NCBI GenBank assembly: GCA_963705495.1
Contig: CAVPJQ010000012.1
Location: 62,001 to 126,000 of the forward strand
DNA length: 64,000 nt
From: DATBVX01 sp963705495
Lineage (GTDB): Bacteria; Pseudomonadota; Gammaproteobacteria; Steroidobacterales; Steroidobacteraceae
Reading direction: 5' to 3'
Below, one piece after another: positions 9,734-18,655 of the stretch. The translations under genes were made by a program, and so were the position numbers. The notes below the pieces were generated by a model that was not told the DNA's origin, made no database searches, and saw only the letters and a list, made by a program, of their open reading frames with translations. Every line of letters begins with the position of its first letter. Position 1 is the first letter of the stretch.

Positions 9734-10672
9734 TCAGCTGGATGTAATCGATGCCCCCGATGATTCAAGGGGAAGCCCGAGGGCGCGCCAAGCGTCGATG
9801 CCCCCGGCGAGCGGGCGCACGCGACGTAGGCCCTTTGTCTTCAGCGTTGTCGCCGCGACGGCCGCCGAGGCGTCGTCCGGACAGTCGCAATAGACGACTA
9901 CCTCAGCATCGGGATCGAGCTGCAGTCCGGCGACATCGGGCGCATCGATGCTTCCCGGGATCCATCCGGATTGCATCCGGCGTTCAGTACCGCGGACATC
10001 GAGGAGAGCGACGGGCGCCCCGGAGCGCAGCAACGCATCCAGGTCCGGCGCGGAGATTCGCACCATGCGAATCTTCATCGTGAAGCGATGTCGCTGCCAC
10101 CACTTGACGACGATGAAGAGCGCGATCGCGGCCAGCAACAGGATCAGTGCGTAGTGCCCAAGCTCGTCGAGTTCGAGCAGCACTGCCTCGACGGCCTCGT
10201 GAAAGATCGCGCCGAGCGCCACGGCTCCGCCCGCCCACAGCAAAGCACCGATTCCGTCGTACAGGGCAAAGCGGCGCAGGGAGATGCCAGTCTCTCCAGC
10301 GAGCGTAGTAGCAACGGCGGCGAATCCGGGAACGTACTTGGAAACGATCAACGAAGGCGGTCCCCACCGACCATAGACACGTCGGGTCAGCCCCACGCAG
10401 GAATCAGCGGACAAGGACAGCTTGCACATTAAACGCAGGAGCGATGCGCCGTATCGTCTCCCGCCGGCGAACCACAGCAAGTCTGCAAGAATTGCGGCGA
10501 GAGTTGCGACGAGCAGGATCGGCCACAGAGAAGTGTTGGCGTCCACTGCCAAGGCCGCAGTTGCGATCATCGGTGGATACGACGGCACCGGCAGGCCGCC
10601 TTGATCCAACAGCACGCAGAAGAACACGACCCAAAGGCCATACGATTCGACGATGTGCAGCAGTAAATCCAT
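9734..10672 (-). CDS. DedA-family membrane protein fused to rhodanese domain
   Basis: A 312-residue fusion. Residues 1-195 form a DedA/SNARE-associated membrane domain (LLDQGGLPVPSYPPMI, GRWGPPSLIVSKYVPGFAAV), the family linked to lipid flipping and membrane homeostasis. Residues 210-305 form a rhodanese domain (LLDVRGTERRMQSGWIPGS) with an active-site loop VVYCDCPDD, whose first cysteine is the expected catalytic one. The domains are joined by a final transmembrane helix and a basic linker, so the rhodanese part would face the cytoplasm. Confidence 0.87.
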   Translation of the reverse strand: MDLLLHIVESYGLWVVFFCVLLDQGGLPVPSYPPMIATAALAVDANTSLWPILLVATLAAILADLLWFAGGRRYGASLLRLMCKLSLSADSCVGLTRRVYGRWGPPSLIVSKYVPGFAAVATTLAGETGISLRRFALYDGIGALLWAGGAVALGAIFHEAVEAVLLELDELGHYALILLLAAIALFIVVKWWQRHRFTMKIRMVRISAPDLDALLRSGAPVALLDVRGTERRMQSGWIPGSIDAPDVAGLQLDPDAEVVVYCDCPDDASAAVAATTLKTKGLRRVRPLAGGIDAWRALGLPLESSGASITSS

Positions 10673-11036
10673 GACGTCGTACTCTAAACGATATCTCTAT
10701 GCGCTTTCGGCGCGCGCGACGAGGCAACCTGCAGCAATGAGGAAGATCACCGAGTGACTGGGTCAGGAAGTACCGGGCGCCTCAGATTGCTGAGACCTCA
10801 TCATCCGCACGATGACCTCGACCAGCCCGTCCCTAGGCCGCTCAGTCAAAGCGGAGGAAGTGGGTGATCGTCGTAGGTGGACATTTCGCCTTCATCAACC
10901 CTTCACGACCCCGACATAAATCCTCCGCAGCATCCCCGGGGCTGCCCTCATGGAATGAGCCACGTCTTGATGCGGCCGAGCCGTGAGCTGTCCGGGGCAC
11001 CGGCAGTCCCAATCTCTCTGTTGGAGGAGTCTTGAT
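10673..11036. other. intergenic region without a recognisable gene
   Basis: These 364 bases separate two genes transcribed away from each other. I found no coding frame with family similarity and no clear palindrome of the kind described elsewhere in this window. It should contain the promoters of both neighbours. A GGAGGAG ribosome binding site sits at the right edge, before the PhoX-like gene. Confidence 0.5.
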
Positions 11037-12590
11037 ATGAAGGCGAAATTGCTTGCGTCCCTGCTTGGTTCGGTCGCCGTCGCAACGACGGCGGGTGCCA
11101 TCGACTTCGGACGCCAGGTCGAAATCTTGCTCAAGGCCGAGGCGCCGGCGCAGTTCGGCGTGTTCGGTACGTTGAATGCGTCATCCACAACACAAGTCAC
11201 CGGAGCGGCGGCGCAAGCAGATCCGAGGCAGTTGGTGACGCTGGCGCCCGGACTCACGGCAAGAGTGGTGAGCGAGGCAGACGGACTCGGCGGCAACATC
11301 GACCAGATGGTGCTGTGGCCCAATGACGTACACCCGACTCACCTGATCGCGTGCAACGAGGAGGGTACCGCGACTCCCGGAATCCAGCGCATTCGTCTTT
11401 CGGATGGAGCCGTAGAGACGATCCTGACCGGCCTGAACCGCTGTGACCCGGCGCGCAAGACCCCTTGGGGAACGATCATCGCAGCGGAGGAAAACAGCGC
11501 CGCGAGCAAAGTGGTCGAGATCATCGATCCGCTGCACACGACCAACGTCGTTCTCTCTGGAAACACGCTGAGCGGTGCGGATGCCGGTCACGTTGCCCTG
11601 CGTCCGGCTCTCGGGGCTTTCTCGTTCGAGGGTTTCGCGATACTGCCGAACGCGGTGACCTATTACAGCGACGAGAACCGTCCGGGCACAGGCGGCCTGG
11701 GCGCTCCCGGCGGGTCGCAGATCAAGTTCATCCCCAGTGCGCTCTGGACTCCCGGCAATCCACCGATCGTGGATCTCGCGCAGTCGCCATATACGGATGG
11801 TCGCGTGTTCGGACTGCGGATCGGCCGTAATTCCAACAGCACCGACGTAGGACAAGGGAACGAATTCGGGCGCGGCAACTGGGTGGAGCTCATCGAGGGC
11901 CAAGTCGTCGGTACAACCACGATCACTCGCAGCAATCTGCGCGCCGCGGCCGCTGCGCTCAAGCTGACCGCGTACTACCGCCCGGAAGACATGGACCTCG
12001 ACCGGAAAGCTATTGCCACGGGCAACGTACGATTCTGCGGCACGAATACGGGCCAGGATCTGCCCGTGAACAGCGGTGGTGACAATCACTGGGGAGAGGT
12101 CTATTGCATCACCGATGGCACCTTCGCGCAGGCTGCCGATACGACGACTACAACTCAAACCGCGGGCGGCGTGACCTACACGTTGCTGGCGAACTCGACC
12201 CCGGAGTACCAGCCGCTCGTCATCGGCTTCTTCGACTTCGCGATGATGGACAACATCGCCTATCAACCGGGTCGCGGCAACTGGATCCTGCACGAAGACG
12301 GCGAGGGTCCGGCTTCGACTCCCGCTCGCGGCAACGACCTGTGGGATTGTCTCGATGACGGCGGTGACAAGGACATCACGGGCGACGGTTGCATTAAGGT
12401 CGGCACGATCAACGACCAGAGCGGCTCCTTGGCCGGCGGTGGTGGAGCCGAGTGGACGGGCGGCGTTTTTGATGCCTCGGGCAAGCGCTTCTTCGTCAGT
12501 ATTCAGCACGCTATCGGTGTCGGCACGACGAGCGTGTATGGCCCTGGCTACGCTCACGGGTACATTCTCGAGATCGACGGCTGGCGCTAG
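11037..12590 (+). CDS. secreted PhoX-like (DUF839) protein
   Basis: A 517-residue exported protein: a signal peptide of about 20 residues (MKAKLLASLLGSVAVATTAGA), then a repetitive beta-rich sequence typical of beta-propellers. Motifs WGTIIAAEE, YYSDENRPG, YYRPEDMDLD and HWGEVYCITDG match the PhoX/DUF839 pattern (calcium-dependent alkaline phosphatases and relatives). Several DxDxD-like acidic loops (DDGGDKDITGDG) could bind calcium. Whether it is an active phosphatase is not decidable from the motifs. The ATG at 11037 follows GGAGGAG. Confidence 0.65.
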   Translation: MKAKLLASLLGSVAVATTAGAIDFGRQVEILLKAEAPAQFGVFGTLNASSTTQVTGAAAQADPRQLVTLAPGLTARVVSEADGLGGNIDQMVLWPNDVHPTHLIACNEEGTATPGIQRIRLSDGAVETILTGLNRCDPARKTPWGTIIAAEENSAASKVVEIIDPLHTTNVVLSGNTLSGADAGHVALRPALGAFSFEGFAILPNAVTYYSDENRPGTGGLGAPGGSQIKFIPSALWTPGNPPIVDLAQSPYTDGRVFGLRIGRNSNSTDVGQGNEFGRGNWVELIEGQVVGTTTITRSNLRAAAAALKLTAYYRPEDMDLDRKAIATGNVRFCGTNTGQDLPVNSGGDNHWGEVYCITDGTFAQAADTTTTTQTAGGVTYTLLANSTPEYQPLVIGFFDFAMMDNIAYQPGRGNWILHEDGEGPASTPARGNDLWDCLDDGGDKDITGDGCIKVGTINDQSGSLAGGGGAEWTGGVFDASGKRFFVSIQHAIGVGTTSVYGPGYAHGYILEIDGWR

Positions 12591-12621
12591 GAAATAGAGT
12601 CCGACGTCTTCAACGCAACTC

Positions 12622-12648
12622 GCCGGCGGCCAGGGATCGGCCGCCGGC
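12622..12648. terminator. stem-loop between convergent genes
   Basis: A perfect 10-bp inverted repeat, GCCGGCGGCC and GGCCGCCGGC, with a 7-base loop lies 31 bases after the PhoX-like stop and before the end of the convergent zinc-ribbon gene. There is no clean T-run on either side, so it may act as a bidirectional or weak intrinsic terminator. Confidence 0.55.
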
Positions 12649-12718
12649 GGGCGCGATTTCTGATTTGCGATCGCGCGCAAACTCGCCCCAGCGTTCTTTT
12701 GGGGTCTCCCGGTCGGGA

Positions 12719-13258
12719 TCAGCCGCGGTAGAGGTACTGAAGGATATGGAACTTGTGCTTGCTCTGCCTGAGCCATGCACCGAATTCTTCCACCTTGGCT
12801 GCGCCCGGCTCTCCTATTAATCCCGCCAGGACCGAACGGCGCGTACCTTCCACAATGTCGCGACGAATGCGCCGCTGCCATTCGTCGGTGAAGATTGCGG
12901 GCATCAGGTGACTCAGTTGCAGCGCCTCGAGCAATTCCCATTCGCCCCGGTCGAGCCACGCCTCATCACACAGTGAACAGACGTCGAGGCGATTGGAAAC
13001 CGTCCCGGTCAACTTGTACTTCATCATGACGCGACTGCACTTCGGGCACGTGAGTGCCGTCGTGGTGTCCGTGGTCTCGATCGAGATGGTCGTCTCTTGC
13101 GCGGCGGCCTCGGTCGGCGCTTTCTGAATCTCGGCCCAATGACGGTAGTACACGAGCGACACGAGGGTTCCCTCACACGTGGGGCAGCCTGCCGCCGGCA
13201 GATACTCCTCGATCATTGTGGGCTTGAGGTCCGGTGTCTTGCAGCGCGGGCACTTCAT
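12719..13258 (-). CDS. zinc-ribbon (zf-TFIIB-type) protein
   Basis: A 179-residue protein beginning MKCPRCKTPDL, with CPTCEG about 25 residues later, then a second cysteine set CPKCSRVM...CSLCDEAWLDRGEWELL. The latter is the classic zf-TFIIB pattern, in which WLDRGE follows the last cysteine pair. Two zinc ribbons are therefore likely. The C-terminal part (WQRRIRRDIVEGTRR) is basic and helical. Function unknown. The start is chosen at the MKCPRC methionine. Confidence 0.75.
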   Translation of the reverse strand: MKCPRCKTPDLKPTMIEEYLPAAGCPTCEGTLVSLVYYRHWAEIQKAPTEAAAQETTISIETTDTTTALTCPKCSRVMMKYKLTGTVSNRLDVCSLCDEAWLDRGEWELLEALQLSHLMPAIFTDEWQRRIRRDIVEGTRRSVLAGLIGEPGAAKVEEFGAWLRQSKHKFHILQYLYRG

Positions 13259-13390
13259 GGGCGGACTCCATCGAGGACAGGCATCGGGTTGCCGCGAAGT
13301 GTAGCGCCCGCCCGTACACACGCCCTCGGCCAAAGTGTCAGAGTGAGAAATGCTTCCAGGTTTTCTGACTGCATCAGGACTCGGTGCCGC

Positions 13391-14083
13391 CTACTTACAT
13401 CCCGCCAGCTCGCGGATCGCGTTAATCACAATTTCCGGCCGGTCGCGCTGAATGTAGTGGCCGCTGCCCTCGACGAATTCGTGTCGTTGCGCGTTGTACT
13501 CTGATGCCTCTTCAGTCTGAAGCTCGCGCATCAGGGCTCGAAACGTTGGTGTCTCGCCGGGTGCCGCGCGCGTACTTGAAAGCACGATCGTCGGAATTGA
13601 CTCGAGAGCAGGGCTCGATGCCACTTCCTGGCCGGCCACCACACTGTCCTTGAACTCACGGCGCATGGTGCCGGTCATCAGGACTGAAAGTGCCGTCAAA
13701 GTGCCGTACATGCCTGGAGTTTCCTGCTTCATGCGCTCCAGGTGCGCCCAGTGAGTCGAATCCACCAGGAGAAGGGCTTTGACCTCGGCGGGGTAGTTGC
13801 GCGCGAAGTACTGCATGTAGAGGCCGCCCATCGAGTGGCCGACCAGGATGTAGGGAGGCGCAATGCCGCGCGTCTGCAACTCTGAGCGCAACTCATCGAC
13901 CACGTGCGCCGCATCGCGCACGCCATCGGCAGCGCCACTGCCCGAATACCCCGCACGGTTGTAGGAAACCGTTCGAGCGCAGCCGCTCGCAATGCTGAAT
14001 TGCACCTTACGCCAGACATCGAGGGTGTCGCCCAGCCCTGCTTCGAACACCACGGTGACTGCGCCTTCGCCTTCGATACTCAC
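13391..14083 (-). CDS. alpha/beta hydrolase (N-terminus frameshifted)
   Basis: A 230-residue alpha/beta hydrolase core. It has the nucleophile elbow GHSMGGLY, an oxyanion segment VVFEAGLGD, and a C-terminal GSGHYIQRDRP with the expected histidine. The open frame starts at a GTG. The neighbouring frame begins with an ATG at 14174 (MKRITIIL) and joins the hydrolase frame at VALWLGGYFTPCEAGNSGGKH. This suggests the natural protein has an N-terminal signal peptide and that one base has been gained or lost near 14150. The substrate is unknown. Confidence 0.72.
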   Translation of the reverse strand: MSIEGEGAVTVVFEAGLGDTLDVWRKVQFSIASGCARTVSYNRAGYSGSGAADGVRDAAHVVDELRSELQTRGIAPPYILVGHSMGGLYMQYFARNYPAEVKALLLVDSTHWAHLERMKQETPGMYGTLTALSVLMTGTMRREFKDSVVAGQEVASSPALESIPTIVLSSTRAAPGETPTFRALMRELQTEEASEYNAQRHEFVEGSGHYIQRDRPEIVINAIRELAGCK

Positions 14084-14395
14084 GCGGTGCTTGCCGCCGG
14101 AGTTACCTGCCTCGCAAGGTGTGAAGTAACCGCCAAGCCACAGGGCGACACAGGATGATTGTGATTCGCTTCATGGCTGCAACCTCGCTTCCATCAGCTC
14201 GCTGGTGCCTACAAGGGACCACGCCTCGGCCAGCCCCGCAACGGTGCCCAATCGGCATAAACAGTTGAACTGAATCATCTTCCTACCCTCCGTCGGTGTG
14301 TTGAACGACGGGGGGCGACGATGCCGGAAGGACACAGGCAGTTCGCCCGGCCCGATCGGACAAGACGTCCTACCGATACAGCAGGACGTGGTGCC

Positions 14396-15550
14396 CTACG
14401 GGGCCCTCTGCTCGAGGCGGTATTGGGAGGGGGTCGTGCGGGTGTGTTGCTTGAACGCTGCGTTGAACGCCGCTTTGGAGTTGAAGCCTGCCGCAAGTCC
14501 GATGTCGAGGATGCTCTGTGTGCCGTAGGCAGGGTCGGCGAGACAGCGCTGCACCTCTTTGACGCGCTGTGCATTCACGAAGTCGAAGAACGTGACGTCG
14601 AGTTCTTCATTCAAGAGCTGCGAAAGGTGGTGCGGTGAAAGGCCAGTGCGCTCGGCGAGCTGCGCGAGCGTCAGATCATTCTCGAGCCACGGCTTTTCGA
14701 TCTGCATCAACTCCTCGAGCTGGGCGAGATATGCAGGGACTTTTTCCTGGTCGAGTCCCGAACGTGCATAGCGGGCGGCTTTTGCCGGTGCGGCGGGAAG
14801 CTGTTCGGGTTCCGGTGGCGGGAGCGGCACGAATGCGATCTTGCCGACGAAGAGCGCGGGCTGACGGAGCCCGAGAAACGCGAGAAAGTACAGACCGACG
14901 GGCACTGCGATCATGTCAAGCCAGGTAGCCCAGGATGTCTTCAGGACCAGCCCCGCTATCCAAAGGAGCCACATTCCGAGGTTGATGGCCAGCATCGACT
15001 TGAGCCAGCCGAAGGTGCGCGTCTCGATGGAGGAAAAACGCGCACGCAATTCCGTGCCGAAGCGCCTGAGCGTCCAGAGGCTCGCCACCCAGTAGATGAA
15101 CAGCTGGGCAGCGGCGATGAGCAGCGGGATGCTGAGTTCCTCTCGTCCGCCCAACTCTTCTGCGAGGATCGTCTGCTTGCGGTCGGCTGGCAATGCATAG
15201 AACGGTAGCAACAGCAGCAGGCACAGGAAGGCGGGGATGCAGTGCAAGAGCCACCGCCTGACGGTCGGTCGGTCATGCATCGTCAATCGCCGCACGTACA
15301 TCCAAAGGCACGGCCCGACCAGAAAGATCAGCCAGTCCGTCACATGACCCAAATGCGGGTACTCGAGAACCCAACGTGAGTCCTCGAGCAGATCACCAAC
15401 CGAGAGCATCGCGAGGCACGCGACATACGCCGCGAGCCAGCGATTGGCCGCTTGATTGCCGCGCTTGCTCGTCACCAGCAGGAGCGCAATCAGAATGCCA
15501 AGCGTGATTCCGGCGAAATCAAACAGTGCTGCGAAACCTGGTTGCGGCAT
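14396..15550 (-). CDS. membrane-anchored AraC-family regulator
   Basis: A 384-residue protein: residues 1-240 contain about seven hydrophobic helices (FAGITLGILIALLLV, WLIFLVGPCLWMYV, CLLLLLPFYALP and others), and residues 290-380 form an AraC/XylS DNA-binding domain (LTLAQLAERTGLSPHHLSQLL and ILDIGLAAGFNSKAAFNAAFK, the two HTH units). This 7TM-AraC layout senses a ligand in or near the membrane and regulates transcription directly. It is divergent from the fatty acid desaturase gene, a plausible target. Confidence 0.88.
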   Translation of the reverse strand: MPQPGFAALFDFAGITLGILIALLLVTSKRGNQAANRWLAAYVACLAMLSVGDLLEDSRWVLEYPHLGHVTDWLIFLVGPCLWMYVRRLTMHDRPTVRRWLLHCIPAFLCLLLLLPFYALPADRKQTILAEELGGREELSIPLLIAAAQLFIYWVASLWTLRRFGTELRARFSSIETRTFGWLKSMLAINLGMWLLWIAGLVLKTSWATWLDMIAVPVGLYFLAFLGLRQPALFVGKIAFVPLPPPEPEQLPAAPAKAARYARSGLDQEKVPAYLAQLEELMQIEKPWLENDLTLAQLAERTGLSPHHLSQLLNEELDVTFFDFVNAQRVKEVQRCLADPAYGTQSILDIGLAAGFNSKAAFNAAFKQHTRTTPSQYRLEQRAP

Positions 15551-15644
15551 GGTGGTTTGCCCGACACGCGCAAGCGGTCATCTCGAGGCTGGTCGAGTCT
15601 GAAGATCATTACATAACGCATGTCGCGCATGCGCCCGTTCGCAA

Positions 15645-15660
15645 TGTGTGCAAGCGTACA
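15645..15660 (+). promoter_or_regulatory. 16-bp palindromic operator, desaturase promoter
   Basis: TGTGTGCAAGCGTACA, followed by GAC. A -10-like TAGAGA lies at 15683-15688, 25 bases after the first A of the terminal ACA. It is a member of the repeated TGTRCG-N4-CGYACA motif. The implied transcription start near 15694 leaves a leader of about 23 bases to the desaturase ATG. Confidence 0.5.
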
Positions 15661-15716
15661 GACGCCCCCTGCGCGCGAAGGCTAGAGAACATGCTGGTGA
15701 GTCTATGGGTGGCGGC

Positions 15717-16724
15717 ATGAACAAGGCGACGACGGGCGAGCATCTCACGGGCAATGAGCGACAGCTGTGCACAAGTTTCGCGCGCCCGTCGCTGGGACGG
15801 GCGCTCTGGCAGCTGGCCAACACGCTGCCGGCATTCGCGCTCCTTTGGTTGCTGATGGCGTGGAGCGTGCACTCGGGCTGGGGCTACGGCTGGACCTTGC
15901 TGTTGGTGCTGCCGACGGCCGGGCTGTACGTACGCCTGTTCATCATCCAGCACGATTGCGGGCATGGCTCGTATTTCGCCAGCAGGCGGGCCAACCAATG
16001 GGTGGGTGCCTGTCTCGGGTTGATCACGCTGTTTCCATTCAGCTACTGGAAGAAAACCCACGCCATCCATCACGGCACCTCCGGGAACCTCGATCGGCGC
16101 GAGTTCGGCGACGTCCGAACGCTGACCCTGAACGAGTATCGGATGCGCTCGCGATGGGGCCGCTTCTGGTACCGCCTCTATCGCAGCATGCCGGTGCTGC
16201 TGGGGTTAGGCCCGACCTACCAGTTCCTGATCAAGCATCGGTTTCCATTCGACCTGCCATTGTCCTGGAGGAAGGAGTGGGCGAGCGTGCTGCTCAACAA
16301 TTTCACGCTCCTGGCCGTCGCCGTTGCATGCACACTGACGATCGGTTGGCACACCTTGCTGCTCGTGCATGTACCCGTGGTTCTGGTCGCCGGAGCAATG
16401 GGTGTGTGGCTGTTCTACGTCCAGCACATCTTCGAGCGTGCGTACTGGTCGCGGCGGGAAGACTGGGACCCCAATCAAGCGGCCATTGTGGGCAGCTCTT
16501 ACTACGACCTGCCCCGAGTGCTGCACTGGTTTACGGGGAACATCGGCTACCACCACATTCATCACCTGGCGCCGCGCATTCCGAACTACCGCCTGCGCGC
16601 GGCGTTTGAATCCAGCCCCCAGCTGCAGCGGGCGCCCAAGTTGACCTTGCGCAGCAGTTTCGCATGTGCGCGCATGAAGCTCTGGGATGAGGATCTGGGA
16701 CGTATGGTCGGCTTCCCTCGCTGA
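15717..16724 (+). CDS. membrane fatty acid desaturase
   Basis: A 335-residue integral membrane desaturase with the three histidine boxes that bind the di-iron centre: HDCGHGS, HAIHHG and HHIHH (in GYHHIHHLAP). Four hydrophobic helices lie between them. The spacing and the HDCGH first box fit the acyl-lipid omega-type (DesA) group, which introduces double bonds into membrane lipids, for instance on cold or envelope stress. The ATG at 15717 follows GGTGGCGG; an in-frame ATG at 15705 is an alternative. A palindromic operator sits just upstream. Confidence 0.88.
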   Translation: MNKATTGEHLTGNERQLCTSFARPSLGRALWQLANTLPAFALLWLLMAWSVHSGWGYGWTLLLVLPTAGLYVRLFIIQHDCGHGSYFASRRANQWVGACLGLITLFPFSYWKKTHAIHHGTSGNLDRREFGDVRTLTLNEYRMRSRWGRFWYRLYRSMPVLLGLGPTYQFLIKHRFPFDLPLSWRKEWASVLLNNFTLLAVAVACTLTIGWHTLLLVHVPVVLVAGAMGVWLFYVQHIFERAYWSRREDWDPNQAAIVGSSYYDLPRVLHWFTGNIGYHHIHHLAPRIPNYRLRAAFESSPQLQRAPKLTLRSSFACARMKLWDEDLGRMVGFPR

Positions 16725-16726
16725 AG

Positions 16727-16744
16727 GCGGCGCGCCAGCGCCGC
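16727..16744. terminator. stem-loop between convergent desaturase and Crp/Fnr genes
   Basis: Perfect 7-bp inverted repeat GCGGCGC / GCGCCGC with a GCCA loop, starting 3 bases after the desaturase stop. No T-run follows, so strength is uncertain, but its place between two convergent genes fits a shared terminator. Confidence 0.5.
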
Positions 16745-16757
16745 ATTGATCCCGCCA

Positions 16758-17477
16758 CTAACCCATGATGCGCGTATAGGTCCTCTTGTCGCTCGCGTAG
16801 CAACCGCACGCTGCCGCTTCCAGGCCGCGGACATTCAGGACACGAAGGTTGCCGCGGCTGTACCGAATCAGATTGCGCCGCCGCAGTGAGCTCGCGGCTC
16901 GGGTGATGCCCGCGCGCCGTACGCCCAGCATGAAGGCCAGAAACTCATGCGTAATATGGAAATTGTCGGCGTGCGCCCGATCCCGAGTCATCAACAGCCA
17001 CCGGGCGAGCCGCGCCTCGACCACATGAAAGCGCGTACACACGGCGGTCTGTGCGAGCTGGATCAGCGTGACGTACACATATCGGTTGAGCTCCCGGCGC
17101 AATGCTGGACCGTGCTCGAGCTCGCGCAGGAATGGCTCGGCCTTCACCCGCCAGGCGCGCCCGGCGCCCTGGACCAGCCCTTGAAGTCGTGCGACGTCCG
17201 CACCGAGCATTAACGAAATCCCCAGCATGCCTTCGTCGCCGACCAGGCCCAGTTCGAGCTCCGCATCATCGACTTTCGGAGAAATGAGAGAGATGAAGCT
17301 GTCAATCGGGAAAAAGACGTCTTGAATGGGCTCGCCCGGCTCGCAAAGCACGGTGCCGATCGCGAGCTCGACGGGCTCACAGCCCGCAAGCAAGCGCCGC
17401 CGGACGGCAACCGGCAGCGCCGCGAGCAGAAGGTTCTGCGCCGGAACGCGTTTCGATGTCGAGATTGCGGAAATCAC
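16758..17477 (-). CDS. Crp/Fnr-family regulator 1
   Basis: A 239-residue protein: a cyclic-nucleotide-binding-type beta-barrel (about 25-140; EPVELAIGTVLCEPGEPIQDVFFP), a long dimer helix, and a C-terminal winged HTH (about 165-220). The recognition region is LGVRRAGITRAASSLRRR. There is no FNR-type cysteine cluster and the cAMP-contact residues of Crp are not obvious, so the signal is unknown. It lies in tandem with a second Crp/Fnr gene, 74 bases downstream of it. It is a candidate reader of the palindromic operators found nearby. Confidence 0.87.
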   Translation of the reverse strand: MISAISTSKRVPAQNLLLAALPVAVRRRLLAGCEPVELAIGTVLCEPGEPIQDVFFPIDSFISLISPKVDDAELELGLVGDEGMLGISLMLGADVARLQGLVQGAGRAWRVKAEPFLRELEHGPALRRELNRYVYVTLIQLAQTAVCTRFHVVEARLARWLLMTRDRAHADNFHITHEFLAFMLGVRRAGITRAASSLRRRNLIRYSRGNLRVLNVRGLEAAACGCYASDKRTYTRIMG

Positions 17478-17551
17478 GCGTTACACGGTGGCGCGAACCG
17501 GTGCGCTCGTCTGTTCGCCAGGCCGCTTTCGCGACTGATTTGTTGCGCAGC

Positions 17552-18337
17552 CTACGCGCGCGATGGGGTGCCAGGGCGCCCAGTTTTCCTCGTGCGGCTT
17601 GCGCCCTCTCGGGGAGCGAGCAGCCGATCGCTTTCCTTCTTGACCACTGCGTAGCATTCGCAGGAAAGCTGCTCGAGTTTTCTCCGATCGAGCACCACGA
17701 TCTGTCCACGGCTGTAGCGGATCACGCCGAGGCTCTGCAACTGGCCGGCAGCCTCCGTGACCCCTTCGCGGCGAACACCGAGCATGTTGGCGATCAGCTC
17801 CTGGGTCATCGTGAGTGTGCTCGAAGGCAAGCGGTCGAGCGAGAGCAGCAGCCAGCGGCAGAGCTGCTGGTGCACTGAATGGTGGCGGTTGCAGACCGCA
17901 GTCTGGGCCATCTGCGTGATCAGCGACTGCGTGTAACGCAGGAGTAAGTGCAGCATCTGCCCGTGACGATTGAATTCTTCCTTGACTCGTTGTCCCGTCA
18001 ATCGATAAGCGAAGCCGGCGCTCTGCACGATCGCACGGTTTGGCGTGGTCTCACCACCCATGAACAGCGCAACGCCGATCGCACCTTCCTTGCCGACAAC
18101 CGCGATCTCTGCCGACGCCCCGTTTTCCAGAACGTACAGAAGCGAGACGATGCAGTCACTCGGAAAGTACAGGTGGCGCAGCGTATCGCCCGATTCGTAC
18201 AAGACCGCCCCGAGCGGCATCTCGACGCGCTGCAGGTGCGGGAACAGGCGTTCGCGCTCTTCGGTCAGGAGCGCCGAGAGAATCTGATTCTCCTCTGGCC
18301 GCGCAACCTCCGGCTGAGGGTATTTACCTACGGTCAT
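17552..18337 (-). CDS. Crp/Fnr-family regulator 2
   Basis: About 261 residues with the same layout as its downstream neighbour: a cNMP-binding-like barrel (LFPHLQRVEMPLGAVLYESGD...FPSDCIVSLLYVLENG), a dimer helix containing QTAVCNRHHSVHQQLCRWLL, and an HTH with recognition part LGVRREGVTEAAGQLQ. The basic C-terminal tail (APREGASRTRKTGRPG) is an extension beyond the family's usual end. The ATG at 18337 is preferred over the GTG one codon earlier. A weak copy of the palindromic motif lies about 30 bases upstream, which could mean autoregulation. Confidence 0.87.
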   Translation of the reverse strand: MTVGKYPQPEVARPEENQILSALLTEERERLFPHLQRVEMPLGAVLYESGDTLRHLYFPSDCIVSLLYVLENGASAEIAVVGKEGAIGVALFMGGETTPNRAIVQSAGFAYRLTGQRVKEEFNRHGQMLHLLLRYTQSLITQMAQTAVCNRHHSVHQQLCRWLLLSLDRLPSSTLTMTQELIANMLGVRREGVTEAAGQLQSLGVIRYSRGQIVVLDRRKLEQLSCECYAVVKKESDRLLAPREGASRTRKTGRPGTPSRA

Positions 18338-18368
18338 CACTTGAGTCTAGTCCAGCTTTGCTGAGCTG

Positions 18369-18384
18369 TGTCCGCTACCGTACA
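18369..18384. promoter_or_regulatory. weak copy of the palindromic operator near the Crp/Fnr gene
   Basis: TGTCCGCTACCGTACA on the plus strand; on the minus strand it reads TGTACGGTAGCGGACA. Relative to the minus-strand regulator gene, a TAGACT hexamer starts 22 bases after the first A of the terminal ACA, one to three bases short of the spacing at the strong sites. It could mediate autoregulation or overlap by chance. The rest of the 300 bases up to the BON gene shows no gene. Confidence 0.3.
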
Positions 18385-18655
18385 AATCATACTGCTCCCC
18401 GATGCCACGGCAGACAAGTGCCTGAATCTCATAAGCGCGGTGGCGCACCGACGTAGGAATCGTTCACGCTTATTGTTCGCCCAACCTACAAGGCCACCAT
18501 TCTGAGCTGGCCAGCCCGATTCAGGGCACCAGAGATGCCGTCCCGACGAAGCGGGGCGGCAGGTGCTCAGGACTCCCCCCACAGTTCTTCGCGGACGGTC
18601 ATCAGACCGCCATTCACAAGCATCATTTTGATCATCTCGTAACGGAGCTATTTTC

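Noticed and set aside
11181..12959. A 592-residue minus-strand open frame across the PhoX-like gene
   Set aside because: It is antisense to a gene with a signal peptide, Shine-Dalgarno and family motifs; its own translation looks random and Arg-rich.
13287..13315. TGTACGGGCGGGCGCTACA (minus strand) upstream of the zinc-ribbon gene
   Set aside because: Half-site spacing differs from the 16-bp family, so I did not count it.
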